Positions 8,411-17,237 of a stretch of DNA of 64,000 bases are shown piece after piece. The notes under the pieces are model-generated. The model did not search any database and was not told where the DNA came from. It saw nothing but the letters and a program-made list of their open reading frames with translations. The position numbers and the translations under genes are program-made. Numbering within the stretch: position 1 is the stretch's first letter; each line of letters opens with the position of its first letter. Source of the stretch: CAISIP01 sp965278985 (GTDB taxonomy: Bacteria > Pseudomonadota > Gammaproteobacteria > Burkholderiales > Burkholderiaceae_C); NCBI GenBank assembly GCA_965278985.1, contig OZ257131.1:1302001-1366000 (forward strand), written 5' to 3'.

Positions 8411-10894
8411 TTGAACGACATGACCACGGGCCTGGAGCCCACCACCACTGCCTTGCCCGATGGCCTGGCACCCGCCGAGCTGCTGCGCCTGTACGAGCAG
8501 ATGCTGCTGCTGCGCCGCTTCGAGCTGGCCGCACAGGTGGCCTGCCGCAAGGGCGAGACGCCGGGCTTTCTGCACCTCTACATCGGGCAGGAGGCCTCGG
8601 GCGTGGGCATCTGCGCGCACCTGCGCAAGACCGACTGGATCACCAGCACCCACCGCGGCCACGGCCATGCGCTGGCCAAGGGCATGAACCCCAACACGCT
8701 GATGGCAGAGCTGTATGGCAAGCGCGACGGCTGCTGCGGCGGGCGCGGCGGCACCATGCACCTCTATGACCCGAGCTGCGGCCTGTTCGGTACCAACGGC
8801 CTGGTGGGCGGCGGCATTCCCTCGGCGGTGGGCGTGGGCATCGGCGCGCGGGCGCGGGGCACGGACGACATCGGCGTGGCCTTCTTCGGCGATGGTGGCA
8901 CCAACCACGCGGCCTTCCACGAGTCGCTGAATTTCGCGGGCGTGCAGAAGGCGCCCGTGGTCTTCGTCTGCGAGAACAACCTGTACGCCACGGCCACGGC
9001 CCTCAGCAAGGCCACGCTGAACCCGGAGATCGCCACGCGTGCGGCGGCCTACGGCATTCCCGGCGTGGCCGTGGACGGCAACGACGTGCTGGCGGTGTGG
9101 AAGGTGATGCAGGAGGCCGCGCGCCGCGCCCGTGCCGGCGAGGGCCCCACGCTGGTGGAGGTGAAGACCTACCGCGTGGTGGCGCACCACGAGGGTGACT
9201 CGGTGGTGGGCGGCTACCGCACGCAGGCCGAGGTGGATGCGTGGGCCAAGCGCGACCCCATCCGCCTGCTGCGCGAGCGCACGCTGCTGCCGATGGAGCT
9301 GGCCACGCCGCAAGAGCTGGAGGCCATCGAGGCCCGCGTGAAGGCGCAGGTGGCCGCCGCCATCGAGTTCGCGCGCAATTCGCCCGAGCCCGACCCGGCC
9401 ACCGTGGCGCAACACATCTACGCCGAGCCCCTCAACCCGCCGGCAGCCCTGGCCGCGGCGCAGGACAGCAACGCCTTCACCGTCACCACCAGTTGGCTGG
9501 ACGCCGTGCGCGACGGCCTGGCCGAAGAGATGCGGCGCGACCCGCTGATCCTGTATTTCGGCGAGGGGACGGGCGAGCGCGGCGGCACCTTTGCCCACAC
9601 CAAGGGCCTGTTCACCGAGTTCGGTGGCCAGCGCATGGTGGACACACCCATTTCCGAGCTGGGCTTCACCGGCGCCAGCCTGGGCGCGGCCGCCACGGGC
9701 GTGCGCTGCGTGGCCGACCTGATGTTCGCGGACTTTTTGTTCGAGGCCGCGGGCCAGATCGTGCTGCAGGCCGCCAAGCTGCGCTACATGAGCAACGGCC
9801 AGATGCAGGCGCCGATGGTGGTGCGTGTGGGCGCGGGCGCCGTGCGCTCCGCCGGGCCACACCACAGCGGCATGTACCACCCGGTGTGGGCGCATGTGCC
9901 GGGGCTGGTGGTGTGTGTGCCTTCCACGCCGGCCGATGCCAAGGGCCTGATGAAGACCGCCTTGCGCGCGGGCGATCCGGTGCTGATGCTGGAACCCAAG
10001 GCACTGTTCGCCACCAAGGGCGAGGTGCCCACGGGCGACCATCTGGTTCCCTTCGGCGTGGCGCGCATAGCCCGCACTGGGACGGACGTGACCATCGCCT
10101 CCGCCGGCCAGATCGTGCACCTTGCGCTGCAGGCGGCCGAGAAGCTGCAGGCCCAGGGCATCTCCTGCGAGGTGATAGACCTGCGCACCATCCAGCCGCT
10201 GGACGTGGACACCGTGGCGGCCAGCGTCCGCAAGACCGGGCGGCTGCTGGTGGCGGACGAGGGCTGGTCCATGTGCGGCGTGGGCGCCGAGCTGGGCCAG
10301 GCCATGCACGAGCTGGCCTTCGACTACCTGGATGCGCCCGTGGCACGGCTGCACACCGATGCGATGACGCACCCCTTTGCTCCGGCACTGGAGCGGGCGA
10401 TGCTGGTGAATGTGGACAGCATCACGGGCGCCGTGGTGGACCTCATGGCGGGTGTGGCCAAGGCGCCGCGGCGGGCGCGCAGCGGGATTGCGCGGGCGGG
10501 GGAGGCGGCGCCGGCCATCGCCGCTTCAGCGCCCCGGGCCTCGGCACCGCCGCAGGTTGCGGCTGCAGTTGCACAGACTCCTGCCCCCGTGGCCACAGCG
10601 CCGGCACCGGCACCAGTAACAGCTCCCGCAGCCAGGGCCACCGTGGCCGGCGAGCCACTGATGATGCCCTTCGGCGACCTGACCGTGAGCGAAGGCCGCC
10701 TGGTGCGCTGGCTCAAGCAGGTTGGCGACGCCGTGGCGGCGGGAGAGATCGTGGTGGAGATCGAGACCGACAAGGCCATCGTGGAGGTGGAGTCGCCACT
10801 GGCCGGCACCATGGCCCAGCTGCTGGAGGCCGAGGGCACGATGGTCCAGATGGGCCAGCAGATCGGCGTGATCACGCCGGCCGAGGGCAACTGA
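8411..10894 (+). CDS. Fused 2-oxoacid/acetoin dehydrogenase E1 alpha-E1 beta with C-terminal lipoyl domain
   Basis: 827 aa from TTG 8411, chosen because GAGGGGA lies 5 nt upstream; ATG 8420 is the alternative. Domains in order: E1 alpha (about 10-330) with the thiamine diphosphate motif GDGGTN starting near residue 160 and ending in CENN; E1 beta (about 354-690) with LYFGEGTGERGG and SELGFTGASLGAA; an Ala/Pro-rich flexible linker (about 695-750); and a lipoyl domain with lipoylation Lys788 in EIETDKAIVEVESP. Normally these are separate E1 subunits, and the lipoyl domain sits on E2. Here the E2 gene 1 nt downstream lacks one. The complex would oxidatively decarboxylate a 2-oxo acid or cleave a diketone to an acyl-CoA. 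No E3 gene is nearby, so a housekeeping dihydrolipoamide dehydrogenase is presumably shared. Confidence 0.9.
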   Translation: MNDMTTGLEPTTTALPDGLAPAELLRLYEQMLLLRRFELAAQVACRKGETPGFLHLYIGQEASGVGICAHLRKTDWITSTHRGHGHALAKGMNPNTLMAELYGKRDGCCGGRGGTMHLYDPSCGLFGTNGLVGGGIPSAVGVGIGARARGTDDIGVAFFGDGGTNHAAFHESLNFAGVQKAPVVFVCENNLYATATALSKATLNPEIATRAAAYGIPGVAVDGNDVLAVWKVMQEAARRARAGEGPTLVEVKTYRVVAHHEGDSVVGGYRTQAEVDAWAKRDPIRLLRERTLLPMELATPQELEAIEARVKAQVAAAIEFARNSPEPDPATVAQHIYAEPLNPPAALAAAQDSNAFTVTTSWLDAVRDGLAEEMRRDPLILYFGEGTGERGGTFAHTKGLFTEFGGQRMVDTPISELGFTGASLGAAATGVRCVADLMFADFLFEAAGQIVLQAAKLRYMSNGQMQAPMVVRVGAGAVRSAGPHHSGMYHPVWAHVPGLVVCVPSTPADAKGLMKTALRAGDPVLMLEPKALFATKGEVPTGDHLVPFGVARIARTGTDVTIASAGQIVHLALQAAEKLQAQGISCEVIDLRTIQPLDVDTVAASVRKTGRLLVADEGWSMCGVGAELGQAMHELAFDYLDAPVARLHTDAMTHPFAPALERAMLVNVDSITGAVVDLMAGVAKAPRRARSGIARAGEAAPAIAASAPRASAPPQVAAAVAQTPAPVATAPAPAPVTAPAARATVAGEPLMMPFGDLTVSEGRLVRWLKQVGDAVAAGEIVVEIETDKAIVEVESPLAGTMAQLLEAEGTMVQMGQQIGVITPAEGN

Positions 10895-10895
10895 A

Positions 10896-11993
10896 GTGCA
10901 AGTCCCCGCCGCCCGCGTCTTTGCAAGCCCCGCCTCGCGCGCGCTGGCGCGCCAGGCGGGACTGGACCTCGCGGCGTTGCACGGCTCGGGGCCGCAGGGG
11001 CGCATCGTGAAAGCGGATGTGGCGCGGGCGATGGCCGCGCCGGGGGCTGCCGCTTCCGCGCGCGCAACGCATCCCTTGCCATCCGGCGCCCGGCGCTTCG
11101 CCAGCCCCGCGGCCCGCGCGTTGGCGCGGGACAGAGGCCTGGACCTGGCGACGCTGCAAGGCTCCGGGCCGCAGGGCCGCATCGTGCGTGCGGACGTGCT
11201 GGCAGCACGCGCCATCGAAAAGGCCGCGGCGCCGCATTCGCCGGGACCGTCGCGCGAGTCTCATCCCGTGGTGGCCGGCGATTTCCAGGAAACGCCCTAC
11301 AGCTTCGGGCGCAAGCTCATGGCGCGCCGGCTCACCGAGTCCAAGCAGCGCGCGCCGCATTTCTACGCCCGCATCGACTGCGAGCTGGACGCCGTGTTGC
11401 GCGTGCGTGCCGCGGCGCAGGCGCGTGCGGAGCGCGAGGGGCTCAAGCTGTCGCTCAACGACTTCATCCTGCATGCGGTGGTGCAGGCGCTGCGCGCGGT
11501 GCCGGCGGTCAACGCCACGGTCACGGACCAGTCGGTGCGACAGTACGCCGCGGTGCACCTGGCCATGGCGGTGGCGGTGGAGGGCGGGCTGCTGACCCCG
11601 GTGCTGCGGCATGCCGAGCACCAGGGCGTGGCGCAGCTGTCGCGTGCAGCACGGACGCTGGCGGCCCAGGCGCGTGCGGGCAGCCTGCCGCCGGGAGCCT
11701 CCGGCGGCGGCACCTTCTCGGTCTCGAACCTCGGGGCCCAGGGCCTGCGCGAGTTCGCGGCCGTGATCAACCCGCCGCAGGCCGGCATCCTGGCGCTGGG
11801 CGCGGCCGAGCCACGTGCGGTGGTGCGCGATGGACAACTCGCCGTGGCCACGGTGATGACCGCGACGTTGTCGGTGGACCACCGTGCCATCGACGGCGTG
11901 GTGGCGGCGCAGTGGCTTGCGGCGTTTCGCCACGCGGTACAAAACTTCTCGGACGCACAGGTCTGGGCCACCGGCCCGGGAGAGGGGGCCTAG
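10896..11993 (+). CDS. Dihydrolipoamide acyltransferase (E2) without lipoyl domain, with two subunit-binding domains
   Basis: 365 aa from GTG 10896, one base after the upstream stop. Two near-identical peripheral subunit-binding domains occupy residues 9-42 and 68-101. An inner-core acyltransferase domain (about 140-355) follows, with SVSNLG and catalytic His329 in VDHRAIDG. The N-terminal lipoyl domain of normal E2 proteins is absent; the upstream E1 fusion carries it instead. The pair therefore looks like a rearranged but complete E1-lipoyl-E2 set. The subunit-binding domains would recruit E1 and/or a shared E3. Acyl specificity (acetyl or other) is not evident. Confidence 0.88.
   Translation: MQVPAARVFASPASRALARQAGLDLAALHGSGPQGRIVKADVARAMAAPGAAASARATHPLPSGARRFASPAARALARDRGLDLATLQGSGPQGRIVRADVLAARAIEKAAAPHSPGPSRESHPVVAGDFQETPYSFGRKLMARRLTESKQRAPHFYARIDCELDAVLRVRAAAQARAEREGLKLSLNDFILHAVVQALRAVPAVNATVTDQSVRQYAAVHLAMAVAVEGGLLTPVLRHAEHQGVAQLSRAARTLAAQARAGSLPPGASGGGTFSVSNLGAQGLREFAAVINPPQAGILALGAAEPRAVVRDGQLAVATVMTATLSVDHRAIDGVVAAQWLAAFRHAVQNFSDAQVWATGPGEGA
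10920..11198 (+). repeat. Internal duplication of the peripheral subunit-binding domain
   Basis: Two 102-nt units at 10920-11021 and 11097-11198 encode 34-residue segments identical at 28 positions (both start FASPA and contain GSGPQGRIV). The intervening 75 nt is an Ala-rich linker. This points to a fairly recent tandem duplication within the E2 gene. Confidence 0.85.
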
Positions 11994-12065
11994 GCGCGCG
12001 GGGAAGCGGTGCCGGTCGCGACGCCCCTGGGCTGTGGTGAGTGCCTATGGACGGCGTCGGCAGAA

Positions 12066-12083
12066 GTCCGTACAACGACGGAC
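12066..12083 (+). other. Intergenic hairpin between E2 gene and TRAP operon
   Basis: GTCCGT-N6-ACGGAC forms a perfect 6-bp stem. A competing outer pairing GGCGTC (12053-12058)/GACGCC (12081-12086) is also possible. It may be a weak terminator or leader structure; no U tract follows. Confidence 0.3.
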
Positions 12084-12195
12084 GCCATGACGAGAAGCCA
12101 CGCACGACGTGGCCGGGCGGGAAGGGTGTTCGAGGTCAGCAGGGTTCACACGTAAGCGGCTTGGGTTCTTGTTCCACATTTCCAGGAGACACAAC

Positions 12196-13215
12196 ATGCG
12201 TATTCGTTCCATCGCCACCGGTCTGGTCGCCGCGCTGGCACTGTCCATGGGCAGCGCTGCCATGGCCAAGACCATCCTGAAGTTTTCCATCGGCGCGCCC
12301 GAAAGCGGCGGCGGCGAAATCCTGGGCATGAAGGCGCTCAAGGAGTACGTCGAATTCAAGAGCGGGGGCGAGATCGAGATCCGCCTGTTCTTCAACACCT
12401 TCGGCGGTTCGCTGCAGGTGACCGAGCAGGTGAAGAACGGCACGCTGGAGATGGCGCTGACCGACGACTCGGTGCTGGGCAGCTTCCACAAGCCCATGCA
12501 GATCTTCCAGATCCCCTACCTGTTCGCATCCTCGCCCGTGGCCTGGGAGTTCATGAAGAGCCCCTTCGTCAAGGAGCTCAACGAGGACATGCGCAAGGCC
12601 ACCGGCATCCGCACGCTGGTGCTGTCGGAGAACGGTTTCCGCAACCTCACGAACAACAGCCGCGAGATCAAGGGCCCCGAAGACATGAAGGGCCTGAAGA
12701 TGCGCACCATGCAGTCGCAGGTGTATGTGAACTTCATGAAGAGCGTGGGCGCAGCGGCCACGCCCATCGCCTTCCCCGAGCTCGTGACCTCGCTCAAGCA
12801 GAACGTGGTGGACGGCCAGGAGAATGCATCGGCCACCATCTGGGACGGCAAGCTCTACGAGGTGCAGAAGTTCATGTCCATCAACGAGCACATCTACGGC
12901 CTGCACTTCATCATCATCAACGACAAGGTCTACCAGGGCCTCACGCCCGACCAGCGCCAGATCCTGCAGGACGGCGCGGCCGTGCACGCCGAGGTGGCCA
13001 ACTCGCGCAAGTCCATGGACAGCCTGCAGGCCATCCAGAAGATCCGCGAGAAGGGCACCAAGGTGTACGTGAACTCGCCCACCGAGAAGGAGGCCTTCAA
13101 GAAGGCCACGCAGGAGCCGGTGATTTCGTACATCGCGGAGCAGGTGGGCCGGCCGCTGGTGGACAAGCTGCTGACGGCGGTGAAGGACACCACGGCGCGT
13201 TCCTACGGCAACTGA
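12196..13215 (+). CDS. dctP: TRAP transporter substrate-binding protein (DctP family)
   Basis: 339 aa from ATG 12196 with a CAGGAGA site 8 nt upstream. Signal peptide about residues 1-24, cleavage after AMA. The mature protein has the DctP-type pattern with the carboxylate-binding Arg region GLKMRTMQSQVYVNFMKSVGAAATPIAF (Arg in LKMRT) and QNVVDGQENA. It captures a carboxylate in the periplasm and hands it to the DctQM permease encoded downstream. In this context the ligand is likely a sugar acid such as a hexuronate or aldonate; the family also includes C4-dicarboxylate and keto-acid binders. A strong GC hairpin separates it from dctQ. Confidence 0.92.
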   Translation: MRIRSIATGLVAALALSMGSAAMAKTILKFSIGAPESGGGEILGMKALKEYVEFKSGGEIEIRLFFNTFGGSLQVTEQVKNGTLEMALTDDSVLGSFHKPMQIFQIPYLFASSPVAWEFMKSPFVKELNEDMRKATGIRTLVLSENGFRNLTNNSREIKGPEDMKGLKMRTMQSQVYVNFMKSVGAAATPIAFPELVTSLKQNVVDGQENASATIWDGKLYEVQKFMSINEHIYGLHFIIINDKVYQGLTPDQRQILQDGAAVHAEVANSRKSMDSLQAIQKIREKGTKVYVNSPTEKEAFKKATQEPVISYIAEQVGRPLVDKLLTAVKDTTARSYGN

Positions 13216-13268
13216 GACAGATGCTCGCGGGCCGCCCTCGTTGCTGGGGGTGGGCCTGATCTTCCCTT

Positions 13269-13290
13269 GCGGCCCCGTGCACGGGGCCGC
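13269..13290 (+). terminator. Perfect 22-nt GC palindrome between dctP and dctQ
   Basis: GCGGCCCC-GTGCAC-GGGGCCGC is perfectly self-complementary. It sits 54 nt after dctP and 22 nt before dctQ, with no long U run. Such intercistronic hairpins commonly stabilise or partly terminate the upstream message, giving more binding protein than permease. Confidence 0.55.
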
Positions 13291-13311
13291 GTTTCCGATG
13301 ACGAACGCCCC

Positions 13312-13827
13312 ATGAACTTTCTCCGCAAGTTGGGCCGCTGGAGCGGCCAGGTGTCCGACCACGTGATCGGGTGGCTGCTGCTGGTCAGCGTCGCCCTCAA
13401 CGTGGCGCAGGTCTTCACGCGTTATGTGCTCAACGATCCGTTGTTCTGGACGGAGGAGATGGTGCGCTACACCACGGTGTGGCTCACCTTCGTGGGGGCG
13501 GCCGCTGCGTCGCTGTACGGTGACCACATGGACATGAACCTCTTCGGCGAGGTCAAGAGCCGGCGCTTCCAGACCTTCCACCAGACCTTCCTGCAGCTGA
13601 TCGTGCTGGTCTTCTGCGTGCTGATCATCTGGCAGGGCGGCAAGTTCTGCGTGCTCAATGGCATGCAGACCGCGCCGGCCACGGGCATCCCGATGCTCTA
13701 CGTGTACGGATCGACCGTGGTGGGCGGCGTGATGCTGGCGCTGGTGAGCATAGGCAAGATCATCGAGCTGCTGACCGACGGGCCGGAGCCCAGCCCGTTC
13801 GCAGATCTGGCGGAGCTCGAAGCATGA
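13312..13827 (+). CDS. dctQ: TRAP transporter small permease (DctQ family)
   Basis: 171 aa, start ATG 13312 (MNFLRKLGRWSGQ). Four hydrophobic segments are visible, beginning with VIGWLLLVSVALNVAQVFTRY, and the family hallmark FWTEEMVRYTTVWLTFVGAA lies in the second. It is an inner-membrane partner of DctM in sodium-driven uptake. The end overlaps the DctM start by 4 nt (ATGA), indicating translational coupling. Confidence 0.9.
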   Translation: MNFLRKLGRWSGQVSDHVIGWLLLVSVALNVAQVFTRYVLNDPLFWTEEMVRYTTVWLTFVGAAAASLYGDHMDMNLFGEVKSRRFQTFHQTFLQLIVLVFCVLIIWQGGKFCVLNGMQTAPATGIPMLYVYGSTVVGGVMLALVSIGKIIELLTDGPEPSPFADLAELEA

Positions 13828-15107
13828 TCGCCGTCTGTTTGGCTCTGACCGTGCTGCTGGTGGCGGGGCTGCCCATCGGATATTCCTTCGCGCTGGCGGG
13901 CGCCTTCGCGCTGTGGTGGAGCGGCGAGGCCCAGCTCAACGTGATCTCCCGCATGTTCTCGGGCCTGGACACCTTCGTGCTGATGGCCGCGCCGTTCTAC
14001 ATCCTGGCCGGCGAGATCATGAACCGTGGCGGCATCAGCGAGCGGCTGATCCACCTGGCGCAGCTGCTGGTGGGGCGCATCAAGGGCGGCTCGGCTTACG
14101 CGGCCATCATCGCTGCCATCCTGTTCTCCGGCATCTCGGGCACGGCCGTGGCCGACATCGCGGCGCTGGGCCAGATCTTCATCAACGGCATGCACAAGGA
14201 GGGCTACAGCAAGGCCTTCGCGGCGGCGCTGGTATCGGCCGCTTCGATGATCGGGCCGATCATCCCGCCCTCGGTGATCATGGTGCTGTACGCGGCCGTG
14301 TCCGACATCTCGGTGCTGAATCTGTTCCTGGGCGGCATCGTGCCGGGGCTGCTGCTGGGCCTGTCCTGCGCGGTGGTGGTGTACTGGAAAGGCAAGACCA
14401 CGGGCGTGATGCCCGTGGCCACCGTCTCGGTGGACCGCGCGCAATTGCCCAAGCTGCTGCGCGACGGCGTGCTGGTGCTGAGCCTGCCGGCCTTCATCGT
14501 GCTGGGCACCTTGTCGGGTGCCTTCACGCCCACCGAGGCGGGTGGCGTCGCCGTGATCTATGCCGCCATCCTCGGCTGGCTGGTGTTCAAGGGGCTGGAC
14601 TTCAAGGGCCTGCTGGCGGCAGGGCGCGCCTCGGCACGCATGACGGCGGGGCTGTTCCTGCTGATCGCGGCGGTGGAGGTCGTCAACTACGTGCTGATCC
14701 TGGGTGGCATCGCCGAGGGCACGGCGGCGTTGCTGACGGTGTTCAAGCACTATCCCAGCATCTTCCTGCTGGTCTGCGTCTTCGCCTTCCTGGTGATCGG
14801 GCTGGCGCTGGACTCGGGACCCGCGCTGCTGCTGCTGGCACCGGTGCTGCTGCCCATCACGCGCAGCATGGGCATCGACGACATCCATTTCTCGATGGTG
14901 ATGATCGTGAGCGTCACGCTGGGGCTGATCTCGCCGCCGGTGGGCATCTGCCTGTTCGTGGCCTGCAAGATCGGCAAGATCACGATGCGCATGTTGTGGT
15001 CGGAGCTGGCGCTGTTCTTCTATGCGCAGATCGCGGTGATCGTGATCATGGTGTTTTTCCCGGTGTTGTCGAATGGGCTGCCGTACCTCCTGCGTGGAGG
15101 CGGTTAG
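13824..15107 (+). CDS. dctM: TRAP transporter large permease (DctM family)
   Basis: 427 aa. Highly hydrophobic with about 11-12 membrane segments. Signature stretches include PFYILAGEIMNRGGISERLI, FSGISGTAVADIAALG, MIGPIIPPSVIMVLYA and GLISPPVGICLFVACKI, all characteristic of DctM. It starts inside the dctQ stop codon (ATGA). With dctP and dctQ it completes a TRAP importer within the sugar-acid region. Confidence 0.93.
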   Translation: MIAVCLALTVLLVAGLPIGYSFALAGAFALWWSGEAQLNVISRMFSGLDTFVLMAAPFYILAGEIMNRGGISERLIHLAQLLVGRIKGGSAYAAIIAAILFSGISGTAVADIAALGQIFINGMHKEGYSKAFAAALVSAASMIGPIIPPSVIMVLYAAVSDISVLNLFLGGIVPGLLLGLSCAVVVYWKGKTTGVMPVATVSVDRAQLPKLLRDGVLVLSLPAFIVLGTLSGAFTPTEAGGVAVIYAAILGWLVFKGLDFKGLLAAGRASARMTAGLFLLIAAVEVVNYVLILGGIAEGTAALLTVFKHYPSIFLLVCVFAFLVIGLALDSGPALLLLAPVLLPITRSMGIDDIHFSMVMIVSVTLGLISPPVGICLFVACKIGKITMRMLWSELALFFYAQIAVIVIMVFFPVLSNGLPYLLRGGG

Positions 15108-15148
15108 GACGTGGCAATCCCCCGGGCTGGTCATGGTGGGGGGCCCGT

Positions 15149-16048
15149 GTGCTGAGCCCGCATGCGGGCAACCCCGCGCGTGGCATCGCCTGCGTGATAG
15201 CCGCGGGTGCCTGCTTCGCCGTGCTGGACAGCGCCGCCAAAACCGTGGCCATGGTGGTGCCCGTGCTGATGGCCCTCTGGGTGCGCTACCTGATCCAGGC
15301 GCTGTGCACCAGCGCCGTGCTGTTGCCGCGGCACGGCCGACCGCTGCTGCGCACCGCCCATCCCATCCTGCAGGTACTGCGTGGCGGGCTTCTGGTGCTG
15401 AGCACCACGCTGGCCTTCCTGTGCCTGCGCACCATGCCGGTGGGCGAGTTCACGGCCATCGCGATGGTCACGCCGATGATGGTGACGCTGCTGGCGGCCA
15501 CGGTGCTGCGCCAGCGCGTGGCGCCGATGTACTGGGTGTTCCTGATCGGTGGATTCCTCGGCACGCTGCTGATCGTGCGCCCTGGCGGGCAGGGCGACAC
15601 CACCGGCGCGTTGCTGGCGCTGGCCTGCATGCTGGCCAACTCGGTGTTCCAACTGCTCACCAGCCACCTGGCGCGCAGCGACAGCCCGGCGACGACGCAT
15701 TTCTATACCGGCTGGGTGGGCACGGCGCTGGCCACGCTGGCACTGCCCTTCACCTGGGCGGCGGTGGACTCGCCCTGGTTGTGGAGCCTCATGGCGTTCA
15801 TGGGCGTGATGGCCGCCATCGGCCATTTCATCCTGGCCACGGCCTACCAGCACGCGCCCGCCGCCACGCTGATGCCCTACATGTACTGTCACGTGGGCTT
15901 TGCCGTGGCGGCCAGCTGGCTGTTCTTCGCGCATGTGCCCGATGGCTGGACCTTTGCCGGCATCGCGCTCATCGCGGTATGCGGGGCGGGCGGCGCCTGG
16001 TACACGGCGCGCCAGCGCCGGTTGCCGGTGCCACTGCGCGCCGCGTGA
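15149..16048 (+). CDS. EamA/DMT family transporter
   Basis: 299 aa from GTG 15149, the first acceptable start after dctM; a purine-rich GGTGGGG lies upstream. About ten membrane segments arranged as two EamA repeats (FAVLDSAAKTVAMVVPVLMALWVRY early; ANSVFQLLTSHLARSD after the midpoint; the C-terminal half ends in FAGIALIAVCGAGGAWYTARQRR). Drug/metabolite transporters of this type usually export metabolites. It lies 42 nt after dctM and 26 nt before an enolase-superfamily gene, so is probably co-transcribed with both. Its substrate is unknown. Confidence 0.85.
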   Translation: MLSPHAGNPARGIACVIAAGACFAVLDSAAKTVAMVVPVLMALWVRYLIQALCTSAVLLPRHGRPLLRTAHPILQVLRGGLLVLSTTLAFLCLRTMPVGEFTAIAMVTPMMVTLLAATVLRQRVAPMYWVFLIGGFLGTLLIVRPGGQGDTTGALLALACMLANSVFQLLTSHLARSDSPATTHFYTGWVGTALATLALPFTWAAVDSPWLWSLMAFMGVMAAIGHFILATAYQHAPAATLMPYMYCHVGFAVAASWLFFAHVPDGWTFAGIALIAVCGAGGAWYTARQRRLPVPLRAA

Positions 16049-16073
16049 TTCCAACGCTTCACGGAGCTCGCCC

Positions 16074-17237
16074 ATGAAGATCACCCGCCTCGAATCCTTC
16101 CTGACCAACTGTGGCCTGCGCAACTACCTGTTCGTGCGCCTGACGACGGACACCGGGCTCACCGGGCTGGGCGAGGCCACGCTGGAATGGCAGGAGGCTT
16201 CGGTGCAGAGCCTGCTGCACGAATGGGCGGAGGAGCGCATCCTGGGCGTGTGCCCCTTCGACATCGAGCGTGTCTTCGGCGACCTGATCCGCGACCAGTA
16301 CCAGGGCGGCGCCACGGTGATGACCGTGATCAGCGCGCTCGAGATCGCCTGCTGGGACCTCATCGGCAAGGCCTGTGGCCAGCCGGTGTGGCGCTTGCTG
16401 GGCGGCCAGGCGCGCGATGAACTGCCGGCCTACGCCAACGGCTGGTACGGCGGCGCCCGCACGCCGCAGGACTACGCGGCCAAGGCGCGCGAGGTGGTGG
16501 CGCGGGGTTATGGCGGCATGAAGTTCGACCCCTTCGAGCAGGCCTGGAAGGACATGGGCCAGCCGCAGATGCGGGCGGCCGCAGACATCGTGGCAGCAGT
16601 GCGCGAAGCGGTGGGCGAGGGCGTGGAGCTGATGATCGAGGTGCACGGCCGCCTGTCGGTGGGCTGCGCCATCGAGATGGGCCGGCGGCTGGCCCCCTAC
16701 CGGCCCGCGTGGTACGAGGAGCCCGTGTCGCCCCACAACCTGGAGCTGCTGGCCGAGGTGAAGCGCGCGTTGCCGTTCCCCATGGCGGCTGGTGAGCGGC
16801 TGTACATGCTGGAGGACTTCGCGCGGCTGGCACACATGCGCGCCTGCGATGTGGTGCAGCCCGACCTGGCGCACTGCGGCGGCCTGTGGATGGGCAAGAA
16901 GATCGCCGCACTGTGCCAGCCGCAGGACATGCGCATCGCGCCGCATGTGTCTATCGGCCCTGTGGCCCTGTGCGCCGCCATCCATTTCGGCTGGGCCACG
17001 CCGCAGGTGCTGGTGCAGGAAAACTTCGGCGATTTCGATGCGCCATGGCGCAGCGAGCTCGTAGCCGGCTGGACGCCCATGCAGGACGGGCGCTACCGCC
17101 TGCCCGACAAACCCGGCCTGGGCATCGAACTCGACGACGCGGCCTGCGCGCGGCATCCCTTCGTCAAGCACGCGTTCCCTTCGTTGTGGGACCGGCGCTG
17201 GGTGGCGGAATTCACCAAATCAGGAGTGAAGCAATGA
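16074..17237 (+). CDS. Mandelate racemase/muconate lactonizing enzyme (enolase superfamily), second copy
   Basis: 387 aa from ATG 16074 behind a GGAG site. Same active-site layout as the 4208 enzyme: MKFDPFE (K-x-D-P), IEVHGRL, WYEEPV, AAGERLY and IAPHVSIGP. The N-terminus is also alike (MKITRLESFLTN), and the mid-protein segment YANGWYGG matches YANGWYRT of the first copy, so these are paralogs within the same subfamily. Probable acid-sugar dehydratase. The stop overlaps the start of the next D-2-hydroxyacid dehydrogenase gene (ATGA). Confidence 0.85.
   Translation: MKITRLESFLTNCGLRNYLFVRLTTDTGLTGLGEATLEWQEASVQSLLHEWAEERILGVCPFDIERVFGDLIRDQYQGGATVMTVISALEIACWDLIGKACGQPVWRLLGGQARDELPAYANGWYGGARTPQDYAAKAREVVARGYGGMKFDPFEQAWKDMGQPQMRAAADIVAAVREAVGEGVELMIEVHGRLSVGCAIEMGRRLAPYRPAWYEEPVSPHNLELLAEVKRALPFPMAAGERLYMLEDFARLAHMRACDVVQPDLAHCGGLWMGKKIAALCQPQDMRIAPHVSIGPVALCAAIHFGWATPQVLVQENFGDFDAPWRSELVAGWTPMQDGRYRLPDKPGLGIELDDAACARHPFVKHAFPSLWDRRWVAEFTKSGVKQ

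Noticed and set aside
8291..10372. 693-codon minus-strand open frame
   Set aside because: Fully opposite the E1 fusion gene; composition is shadow-like and no motif is recognisable.
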